From positions 105,227,501 through 105,291,500 of the forward strand of contig CM059586.1 of assembly GCA_030407085.1 (NCBI GenBank): a stretch of 64,000 nt of DNA, read 5' to 3'. Under the pieces are notes generated by a model that did not search any database, had not been told where the DNA came from, and worked only from the letters and a program-made list of their open reading frames with translations. The stretch is from Trichopria drosophilae (taxonomy: Eukaryota > Arthropoda > Insecta > Hymenoptera > Diapriidae). Position numbers and translations under genes: made by a program. Shown piece by piece: positions 37,001 to 49,000 of this stretch. Positions within the stretch are counted from its first letter, which is position 1. Each line of letters begins with the position of its first letter.

Positions 37001-40000
37001 CGAAAACTATGGACTCTAGAGAAAATTTTATAAGAACAATTATATTCTAGAATAAGTCGAAGAATACCTTTGAACTTTTTCAGAATGTATTGTAAACATT
37101 TTTTATTTTTAAAAAATTCGAAAAATCTAAATTTTGAAAAAAGTTATTTAAAAAATCTGAAAAGAGTATTCTTTAACCATTTCTAAAACTTTTGGCTTTA
37201 AGGAAATTTTTTCTAAACTCTGTAGTTTCCAAGAAAATTAATTATTAGTCTTGAAATCCATAAAAGTTTAATAATCTTTTTTTTTGAAAACTATAGACTT
37301 TTACGCAAATATCAAAAGAACGAAAACGTCTTGGAATTGGTTAAAAAATACTCTTTACTAATTTTAAATGACTTTTTTCAAAATTTCGATTTTTCGAATT
37401 TTTTAAAAATAAAAAATGTTAGAAAAAATTTACTTAAAGCAAAAGGTTTTAGAAATGGTTGAAGAATACTCTTTTCAGATTTTGTAATTAACTTTTTTTC
37501 AAAATTTCGATTTTTTGAATTTTTTAAAAATAAAAAATGTTGACAATACATTCTGAAAAAATTCGAGGGTATTTTTCGACTTATTCTAAAACATAATTGT
37601 TCTTATAAAATTTTCTCTAAAGTCCGTAGTTTTCAAGAAAAAAAATGGTTAAATTTTGAAAAGGAATTTGTAAAAAAATGTGTCCTAAAAAATCACGTTT
37701 TTCTACTATATATGTCAAAATCATATATAAATTTCAATTTTTAAAAAATTTTCTTGCTTGAAAATGGTAAAATCTGATAGTTTTTATTTTTTTTCAAAAT
37801 TTCTTTCATATTGAAAATAAGCTTTGAAGTTGCAGTAAACTTACTGTGCATTTGGGCATTAATGGGTTAAGGTTGTAATAACTATTTCTTATTGTATTAA
37901 TTAATGTAAAGCAAATTCTAATATTATAATTGAAAGAAAAAGTAACAATTCTGTAGTTATGTATTAATAAAATTTACAAACCTTGCATAAAACTTCAACA
38001 GGTGTTGACATTTTCTTCTCGCTGATCTTCTCGTACTTTTGCTTTTTGGTAGCAGCTTTCAGGCCTTGCCACGGCAAAGAGCCTCGATTGAAGTACATAA
38101 GAACGTAACCGAGAGATTCCATGTCGTCTCTGCGACTCTGCTCTATTCCAACGTGGGCGTTGATAGACGCATACCTTGCCGTTCCTGTTAGGTTCTTATC
38201 CTCTCGGTACATTATATGCTTCATGTTACGAGTGTCCTTGAATTTCTTTGCCAATCCAAAGTCGATGAGGAACAGCTGCAGATTACCAATTAAAACGTTA
38301 AAATCATACACGATCCGTCATTATTTAAATGATTTATGTAATTATATGTCGAGTATTATACTTGAATTTATAATACGTAATTTACATTAAATGTACTCGT
38401 GTTACAATTATTTATGGATGGTACGAAAGGTTGATGTAAATTGTTACATTTATGTGTTTACCATTTTATTTTCTTTAAATAATATTATAATATTATATCA
38501 GTTTTAACCCTTTGCGATTTATTCACATTTCTTTATTACTTTTCTCGCAGAATATGAATATATGGGTGATTCTCCAAAAACAGGGCATTTTCAAGAATGA
38601 AAATTTTTTTTTTTAAGTTACTGTAAATTCGTTTTTTTTAATGGATTCTTGCTTATTAGCACCAAGTTAAGTTATTGTTAAAGTAGTCACGTATAAACCA
38701 ACAATTGCTTATTAAAAACTTGAAAAAAATAACTCTAAAGAGTCAAAAACATAACGTACATATCTGATTTAGTGCATTTTTGTGAATAAATGAAAATTAT
38801 TTATTAAGTAATAATTAAAAAATTAAGAAAAACACATGAATTTTTGAAGAAGTTTTAGACAAAATAAATTTATTAAAGTTAATGTGTCGTTGGTTAGTAA
38901 CTACATTGATAATATTATATTCATAATTTTAATAAACAATATTATTTCATAATAAACTTGATTCATAACGTTGTAACAAATATAAAGAAACTGTACTTAT
39001 TATTATTTAAATTAACAATCACACTAGATATTTCTTCTTTGGACGGTCACGGCTCATGAAAATATTTGGATTTTAATCATCTAATTTTCTTTTTCGACAA
39101 TTTCTTTTGGGTCGATCTTCTGTCGATGGGTTTTTCTCTATATTATTTGAACTATAACCTAACTCATTAACGCCTGAAATGACAATTTTTATACTTATTT
39201 TCAATCAAGTATTTCTTATCAAAATCAAAGTTGAAAACAATTGAGAGGTGCGTATCTTACTGCTTTCGAGGTCGCTCTTCAAGATTCCAAGGTCAAAATG
39301 GAGTTTCAGCCATCAGAAATTCCAATATGGCGCCGAACTTTTAAAAAAATTTCCAAAAAATTCGGAATTATTTATTCCTATCAATTTTTTTCGAGCTATT
39401 AGAATATTGGGATTCTATTGAAACTCTGAACAAAGGTGAACAAAATACTTCAATTTTAAGGAAAAATTTTACTTTTATACCCTACATCATTCTAACGACC
39501 TCAAAATGGCCACAATGAAAATGTCTTTGAGAAATTTCTGGACGCTCTAACTCAAAAACTACGAACTTTTAAAAAAAAATGCCCAGAATGAAAAGTTCTT
39601 AAAATTGATCAAGCGATATGGTGCAATTTTTTCAAAATTTTTTCATGACATTTTTCAACATTTTTTTCAACATTTTTTTCAAAATTGTAATTTATTTACA
39701 AAAAATTCTGAAAAAAATTTAGTGTATTCTCTGATGAATTCTAAGAGTTATTTGTTCTTTGCAATTTTTTCGAAAAGTTGATAGTTTTCGAGGAAGTGAA
39801 TTTCAAATATAGTTTAGGATTTTTTCCCCCCAAAAACTATCAACTTTTGGAAAAAATTTGCAAAGAACAAAAAAACTTGTAGAATTCATAAGTGAATACA
39901 CCAAATTTTTTTCAGAATTTTTCATAAATAAATTATAATTTTTAAAAAAATTTTGAAAAAAAATTTCTCACAATGTCATCACAAAAATCTGAAAAAATTC

Positions 40001-43000
40001 CACTATATTTCTCGATTAATTCGAAGAACTTTTCATTGTTAGCATTTTTTTATAACAGCCCGTAATTTTTGACTTTAGAACGTTCAGAAATTTTTCAAAG
40101 AAATTTTCATTGTTGACGCCATTTTGAGGTCGTTAGAATGATGTGGGGTATAAAAGTAAAATTTTTCCTTAAAATTGAAGAATTTGTTCACCTTTGTTCA
40201 GAGTTTCAATAGAATCCCAATATTCTAATAGCTCGAAAAAAATTGATAGGAATAAATAATTCCCAATTTTTTGGAATTTTTTTAAAAGTTCGGCGCCATA
40301 TTGGAATTCCTGATGGCTGAAACTCAATTTCGACCTCGGAATCTTGAAGAGCGACCTCGAAAACAATGGGATATGTACCTTTCAATGGTTTTCAACTTCG
40401 ATTTTGTTATGAAATACTTGATTGATAATGAAGTATAAAAAATGCCATTTCAGGCGTTAATGGGTTAATTTACTCATGAAACGCATTTATCCATCAAAAT
40501 GCACACGAAACAAGATTAAAAGGTGAGAAAAAAATGATTACAAAGTGCTTCAGTCATAATTAGAGTTTGCAATTCTATTTTTTTTAGAAAAGTTAAACTT
40601 AATAGTTGAATTTGTTCTAAACGGAAACAATCTGAGATATCAACATTTTACAATAAAAACACATTAAATTTTAAAGTATATATACGCTTTTAAATGTAAT
40701 AAATTTATTAAATTATAAATAAATGTATTAAATTTGTCATTGTTACCGCATGCAAAATTTCGAGTTCTTTTGTTTTGTTCAGAACGGAAAGCAATCTGTT
40801 CTTCTGTGTGTATTAAAAAAACAAATGTCAGAGACGCACGGTCGGAACAGTAAGAAGCCATACTTGTGTTAAATCCTGGCGATTATGAAGATCGCTCACA
40901 AATAAATCTGCACTTTAGTACAGAGAATAACAAGTATAAAAAAAAATTAAGAAATAGTAATCAAATTTGCTTCTTTGACTTATTACGATTTTTCTTATTC
41001 ACTTTTGAATAGAAATAGTGTTTCGTAACTTGTGATATTTCCAGTTTTAAAACAATATAATATTCTCTTTTGTAATAAAGGAATATTCAATAATTACTTA
41101 AAGAAAATGTCATCGAAAGAACAATACTAATTCTGTCGACTCGTAGTTTAAATACTATTTAATTCCTACTTTACTTCGGTATAAATTTGGTAATACATGA
41201 ATCTTGAATTGAAACGTTTATCGAAAGAAATTATGGAACCTTTTTATTTTGTTACTTTCAATAATAATTTTTTCTTAATTTATGTTTTCTTAATTTATGT
41301 TCAATTCAATCAAATAAGTTTCAAAGATACATTATCGTAAAAGATGTTACCTTTCGGACATTTCTGAATGCAGCAGCTAAGCTGTGACTCGCCCTTTGGC
41401 AGTGCAAATTGTATCTTTATTTTTTTTTTTGTTTTTTTATCCAATAAAGACGATAACAATAGTAACAACAATAATAATCTGAATATAAATTAGACAATGG
41501 AGAATTCGCCTTACACTTTTTGTACTCTACTTTGAATTTTTCAATAATTTTTTATACATTTACATTTCGTATCAGGCAGCTTGGTGTTTACGAAACCAGC
41601 AGAAACTGATGTTTTTTGACTGCAATAGAAACTCATTAAAAAAATATTTATAGGGTGGTGGGTACAATGAATAGTCTTTTAAGAGGGACTTTTCTTCGTA
41701 TTAATATCAACTCTAATGATAAATTATTAAAATAAATCTCTTATTTATTAAAAACTTTAAAATTTATATCCGATGTCGGTAGTAACAGATTATTTTGTGT
41801 TTTGAATGCATGTATGTTAGTATATATTACTTAATTCGATACTAAAGCGACTAATCATTGTGGGTTGGCCAACGATTGTACCGACTACCCTATGTACGAT
41901 TATGAAATTTCAATGAGCATGCTGTTAATAATAGAGAAATAAACACGACTAAATAAATGAAAGGATGAATGTTTTTATGAAATTGAAAATATAACACAGA
42001 TTTCTTAGTTGAGAAGCATGCAAAAAAACAGTGATATTAAATTTAACACATTAACTTAACAAACTTAACAAACTTAACAAAAAAATAATTAAAATACAAT
42101 GTTAAATACATTTAAGAAATATAATAAATAAAAAACAAAATATAATCCCTTATTTAATCTACTAACGAAAGACTTACTTTGTTACAGTGGCGACCTATTC
42201 CCATCAAAAAGTTGTCTGGCTTAATGTCTCTGTGAATGAAAAACTTTTCGTGTACAAACTCAATCCTCGATATCATTTGATCGGCAAGCATGAGCACTGT
42301 TTTGAGGGTGAATCTTCGAGAGCAAAAAGTGAATAAATCTTCTAATGATGGCCCCAGCAAGTCCATTACAAGAACATTGTAGTCCCGTTCTTGTCCATAC
42401 CTAATAAGTACAAATTAGATTCGATATATTACCTAAAACTGAATGGAGATGCTTTTAACTTCATAGAATAACGTAATGAAATCTTACCAGCGCACGCGAG
42501 GTATTCCTGTACCTTCGTGCAATATCTTGTATAGTTTTGACTCGTACAGCAATTGTGGATGACGGGCTCGCATATTCTCCAATTTAATTGCCACTTCCTG
42601 TAAAAAATCATATTATTAGTATAAACAATTTTGTATTTTATCAATAATTAGTTATGAAATACTGGAATTCATTGACCTGGGACATTTTTCATTTACACAA
42701 TTTTATATTATATAAGAAAACATTCCTTATGATCAAAATTTGCTAGTTGAAAAGGAAAGAAAAATCCATAGCGCATGTGATCTAAATTTTTTGAAATGTT
42801 TTGTAATTACAGTTTCATTGGTGTTTAACTATTGATAAAACAATTTAAATGTTACGTTATTATAATACTCAATTCGGACTTGACGAAATTTACATCAAAA
42901 TTGAAATTTATTAAATTTGTATGATTGGTATTTCAAGACGAAAGATTTAAGATGCCTTTGTGAATTTTGTCACACTTCTTAATTCTTAATAATATTATGT

Positions 43001-46000
43001 ATACATTTAATTGTAAATAAATGCAACATTTGAAGTATTTAATTCTTGACCGCTTGTATTTAACATATTGTGCGTATACTTGGTGTGACGGTCCATATAT
43101 TAAATGTAGAAAAATAATAAACAAGTAGAAAAAACCGTAACAGACGTTCTTAATTCTTAATACACTTTAACACCGTTAAAAAGCTCGTAATTTCTCTATG
43201 CTTACTGTAGTAAATTTATAATAAATTATGAATTTCTTTCTTGGTTTGATCGATTGACTTGTAAGTAGAAAAATTAAGTAACAAAACGTTGAAGTAACTA
43301 CTTAAAATGTTAAAAGTGAAGGAAAAGATATTAAAAACGTAATAATTGTCTGATATTATTCCGGCAGCAGAAAAGAAATTCAATTGCGATAATATCAGAC
43401 AATTATTACGTTTTTAATACCTTTCCCTTCACTTTTAACATTTTAAGTAGTTGTACATCGACAACATGTTTTCTTACTTAATTTTGCAAGTCAGTTGATC
43501 GATCAAAGAAAGGAATTTATAATTTATTATATTATTATAAACGATCCAGAAGAAATTAATTTTGCATCGTATTACAGATGCATTTTAATATTACTGTTAT
43601 TAATAGTAGTAAATTTATCCGCGAATAAGCATAAGGGAATTACGAACTTGTGAAATTACTCTTATACATGGGTCATTTAATTACTTATTCAATTTTATTA
43701 AACAGGCACAATTGGATCCTAAGATCAAGCCTTTACAAAGTAATAGTTTCAATTGCGGTTACAATTTTTATCGTATGTGTTCAGTGAATTAAATAGAAAA
43801 GTAAAAATAGTACACAAAAAATTAATAACTAACACTAAGGTAAGATGCTTATTACTGTCTTAACATTTTTTTTTATGTCTCTTTTTTATGTCAAACCTAC
43901 GTTGCTTTGCTGTCTAAGACGTCATAAGTCCTTCGTAAAAGACCAGTATTTTTTCAGACGTCCTAAAAATGACAATCATTTTGGAGACTTTAAAAATTAT
44001 GTTGCGGCATTGTAACACCTCTATATTTTTGTCTCTATAGTACTCATATGTACTTATAATATATAAAAAACATATGATTTTAGTATTCTATGTAAATATA
44101 AATATGTACTTATATGGGTAAAATAAAAAAATGTGGTAACTATTTGATTCAGAATTTTTTAATTTTCAAAATGTTTTATTTAATACTTTTTTTTGCTTAA
44201 TCGATTTATATAATTAGAATAAGTAAAAATGTACAATATTGCAACTACAAGTTGCTTGTAATAAATGTAATTGTATTTTTAATGATTTTACTGGTGACGG
44301 AGTTTACACAATTTTCGATACAACTAAAAATTAATTAAAATTCCATTTTTCTTTATAATCTCCGTTGTACATATGTACAAGATACAGTCCTTAATGGGTT
44401 AGTACTACAACAATCTATCTATTAGAAGTTTGTTACATTCCAAGTAGAAATTAAATCTAGATTTCAGCTAGATTCTATGTGGAATTATCGATATTCATTC
44501 TAAAATCCGGGTTAGAATCTAGTTGGATTTTTTTACGATCGTATATCTTACTAAATTATCGAATTAATTATGTACAAATTACTTAAAATTCAAATTTTGA
44601 TTTTGACGGAGTTCTCAAGTAATTTTTTTAATGAATCTGGAGAAATCCAGGCAAATTTCTACTGGGGATAGTACGCTTATAATATTAACTGATTTCACTC
44701 TAATTTTGCACATTCGTATAATATAATTTTGTAAACGAATCTTGAATAGCCCTTTATTGCTTCGAATTGTTATTTTATACGCGTAGTTAGATTTTTCGAA
44801 GACATTTTTTCAAATTAAATTACTGGTTTTCATATTTCAGCAGTCATTTCAATTAATTATTGGTATTATTGAGTTATCTAGCTTATTATACACATCACGA
44901 CATTGAAAATAATGCAAATTTAGATCGGAAACACAGATCTAAAATATAAGTGACAGAGTTTACAAAACGACATATTTGAATCAACAAAAGAATAATAGAG
45001 TGATTAAAAAAAATTCCGCATGGATAATGACAGTTAAACATAAAATCTTTCGATCCACAAAAAAAAAACCCTGAGATATTGCAATTTATATAATCAGGAA
45101 AGTAAATCCGGAGTTTACAAAAATGTTTAACCTCATCTAAACGGGTTTAAATAATGGATTAAAAATCGTATTGTTTTTTATAAAAACGTTGAACCAATGA
45201 TGGAAATGATTACAGAAATGATTTTTCTTTCCATCTGCACAGTTATCGAAAATTATATCAGCCAAAATTACGGTGAAAACAATAAATTATATTCATTTTT
45301 TAAGGTTCGGAAAATGATGTCAAAATTTGGTTACGCGGAGAACTTTCTTAATATTTAACGTAAAAATTGTTTCCAACGGCAATAAATCTATTTTTCTTAC
45401 ACGATTTTAGTTACTTTATCAATATGGTATTCGCAATTTGCTGCCCATGAAATGATTTTAAAAATATCACGGCGAAAACATACAAAATGGAGTTTGATAC
45501 AGGTGACGGAGTTTACATTTTACGTATATGTTAATTATACTTAATTAAATTCATTTAAATGAACATAAAAGCTGTTTGAAATTGAAAGTTGAGTTGTTTT
45601 CTTTAATATTACGTTGAAATATTGTTTGTTTTTTTATAAATATCCCAATTTGATATGTGTTACAGAGTATTTACCACATTTTTTTATTTTACCCATATGC
45701 ATTTATATTATTTCACTATACATATCGGTATAAAGGTGTCCTAAAAGAGACGTCACAAATAGTGACCGTGTTTTTACCTATCCCTAATTTGACGTCACAA
45801 TTACGACTATCAATTCTGCGACGTTATGTATGACAATGTCGTTTATGAGACATCCCCAAAGTAAGGACTTACATTTGTCATTTCATCGGTAATGTCATGT
45901 GCCGAGACGTCCCTCTGTTGCCATAATGAGAAGTGTTTATGACGTCTCAGAAGCTAAAAAGTTTTGAGATGTTTCGTTCACTTGCGTGATAGTTAGGGTG

Positions 46001-49000
46001 ATATTCATATGAAAGCATGATTTATCTTAATCGAGTTGGTGAATTATACATAAAGTTTGATCGACTAGTATCCATCGCTAAAGTTAGCAGGCCCCTAACA
46101 TTGTATCGTCACCTCTTACGAAGAGTAGCATGTTTCATTTCTAGCCTCGTGTTGTAAGTTTATAACTGACATAAAATTTCTAATGTTCAGCAGTCGAAAT
46201 TTAATGCTGCGTATTATTACCTACTTTAAGTTTGTTTTTGTAGCTTATGCTCTACAATGTAGTGCAAAGATAAGTATGTACTATATGTCCAAACTTCTTG
46301 GTGAAACGGTCCTTTTACTTAATTGATTGTTCTTTTGAAACATAGGTGTAATAATGTAACAAAATATTTACGTTTCGGCCTATATGTTGGCCCTCTTCAG
46401 AAAAAGTTTATTTCTAAATAAATGATATACAATGAAATTTTAACTTCAATTATTACAGTCAGAGATAAGTTAGGATTTGTAAGAAGTGGCCTATATATCT
46501 ATTTAGTTATTGTATGTTACTTTTTCAAAACTCCTAGAATTGATAATACCCTAATACAATAATAAATGAACAGTTGTCGTTTAATCGTGCACAAGTTAAC
46601 ACTGTACAAGGAAATAATTGGAAAGTTGTGATAAAGACTACGATTGACTACAGTTTTTATATGTGGAACTACATTTTAGTCGATACTAATTAGTGGAGTG
46701 CATACCAGTAAGTTTTTATAAAGAAAAAGTCTCATTAAATTTAAACAAAAAGAATATTTTTTGTACTTATTTCTGAATATTTTTAGATAGAATCGTCAAA
46801 ATTGTTGCTCTGTCAAAACATGGCATGCATTTTTAAACAACACTTAAAAATTGCTATGTGTAATGTTATTGACAAGTTTTAAATGGATGTTTTGGGAAAA
46901 AATGTTTCTAACTACTTAAAACTCAGTAGTATTTTTAAACTCCTTTTATCAATTGACTTTTCCAATATTTGCCTTAATTAACGGATACACAGATGTTAGG
47001 TAAGATATCGTTAAAATTCTGTTATCTCTGACTGTAATAATTAAAGTTAAAATTTCATTGTATATAATTTTTTTAGAAATAAACTTTTTCTGAAGAGGGC
47101 CAACATATAGGCCGAAACGTAAATATCTTGTTACATTATTACACCTATGTTTCAAAAGAACAAATCAATTAAGTAAAAGGACCGTTTCACCAAGAAGTTT
47201 GGACATATATTTCATATAAGCGGTTAAGAAATTTGAACGTTGACGGTGTATTCTGAGAATCGACAACTAGAATGGTTAAGTTCTCCAACATTTCAATTCA
47301 GCGTCTGATTTCAAAACGAACCAAAACAATAAACGGTATTGTCAGCGTCTCAATGCATGTACCTATCGTACATGTGCCACTGAAATACACCTCGACATCT
47401 TCTCGAATGGAGATGTTGAACATGTAATTAGTTGAGAAAACAAGAACATAAAAATGTAAATAACAAGAACAAATATTTTTGTGAATGAAAATTATAAATC
47501 GGTTGTAAAACTAATTCCACTTTTTTGCAGTATTGGAAATTTATGTTTTATTTTTACACGGAAAGAAATTTGAAGTAATTTTTGCTTCACACAGTGAATA
47601 ATTCATAATTTCTAGACAATTTAGTTATTATTAATTATTTGTAAACGTTACTAAAAGTGAAAAACGCTGGTATTTTTTGCATTCTAAGGCTTCCGTATTG
47701 AAAACAGTGCAAGAAATACTGAAAATATGCAGAACCTTTTTTGTAATGCACAAAATTTCCTAAAAAAAAGTCAGCAAGCACCTAGTACAAAGTTAACAGG
47801 ATATCCACGAGCAACGAACATATTTTACAGCTCTAAAATATTCACAAGTTAAATAGTAAGACAAAATTCCAGCTTTATTCGCAGCTAACCTATTAACGTT
47901 AGTCCAGGGCGCTCAGTGACTTTTTTGTAGGAAATTATGTGCTGTACAAAAAAGGTTCAGTATATTTTCAGTTTTCGATACGGAAGCCTTCGACTGAAAA
48001 AAGTGCAGATTTTTTCACTTTTAGTAACGTTTGCAGATCGTTATATATAATTAATAATAACTAAATTATCTAGATGAATTGCTCACTATGCGAAGCAAAA
48101 ATTGTTTCAAATTTCATTCCATGTACAAATAAAACATAAATTTCCCATACTGTAAAAAAGTAGAATTAGTTTTACAACCGATTTTCATTTACAAAAGGAT
48201 TTGTTCTTGTTATTTACACTTTTTACTTTCTTGTTTTCTCAACTAGTTCACGTTCCACACCTCTTTTCGAGAAGGTGCTGAGGTGTACTTCAGTCGCACA
48301 TGTACGATGTGTACTTCAGTCGCACATTTACGATGTGTACTTCAGTCGCACATGTACGATGTGTACTTCAGTCGCACATGTACGATGTGTACTTCAGTCG
48401 CACATTTACGATATCTATTGTTTTGATTCTTCTTAAAATCAGACGCTGAATTGAAATGTTCGAAAAACTGTACACTGTTGAGAATTCTATTTGACGATTC
48501 TCAGAATACACCGTACATATTTATTTTTGCGCTACATTATAGAGTATAAGCTACAAAAACAAACTTAAAGTAGGCAATAATGCGCAGCATTAAATTTCGA
48601 CTGCTGAACATTAGAAAGTTTACGTTAGTTAGAAACTTACAACACGAGGCTAGAAATGGAACGTGCTACTCTTCGTAAGAGGTGTCGATATGTTAGGTAT
48701 CTGTTAACCCTAGCGATGGATACTAGTGGATCAGACTTCATGTATTATTTACCAACTCGATTAAGACGTTCTTTGAATACTTTACGTCCACATTGATATA
48801 TAACATAAAGAACCCCGCACAAACCTTATGGAAAGTGGCTCTCGGTTAAATTGGCTGAAAGTGATGTATGTTATAGTTCTTGATGTTCCGATGAAAAGTC
48901 ATGGCCACAAGGCCTGAAAATGAATAGTTTTTTCTCTACGGGTAGTCAAAGTACTAATATTTTGATGTAAAACAATCCATATTCACAGACAAAGATATGT

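Larger units (their letters stand above)
34142..37866. mobile_element. CkIalpha: Palindromic TTAA element (copy 1), intron 4
   Basis: TTAA-CCCATTAACGTC at the left and GGGCATTAATGGG-TTAA at the right. TTAA sites with CCC...GGG ends are the piggyBac pattern. The inside is a series of imperfect inverted AT-rich blocks sharing TTAGAACAAAAATGTCTTC and ATTTCGATTTTTCGAATTTT in both directions (36,430-37,640). No transposase is present. It contains the hAT-like element at 34,195-36,064. It fills almost the whole intron. Confidence 0.6.
46282..47209. mobile_element. Inverted-repeat element with hammerhead-like arms (H)
   Basis: The left arm of about 190 bp starts TATATGTCCAAACTTCTTGG and is repeated inverted at 47,015-47,209 with very few differences, which implies recent insertion. 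Each arm carries a CTGAAGAGGGCC...GGCCGAAACG motif. The 540-bp centre has no coding. It interrupts the left arm of element O, since O resumes with GGTGTATTCTGAGAATCG just after it. Confidence 0.8.

Noticed and set aside
42429..42644. 71-codon minus frame
   Set aside because: It is a wrong-frame reading over CK1 alpha exon 2; the true frame encodes [15 protein letters not shown].
46949..47155. 68-codon frame
   Set aside because: It lies wholly in the right inverted arm of element H.
48282..48413. Regular 26-bp repeats as a CRISPR array
   Set aside because: Units are directly joined with no spacers, and the genome is eukaryotic.
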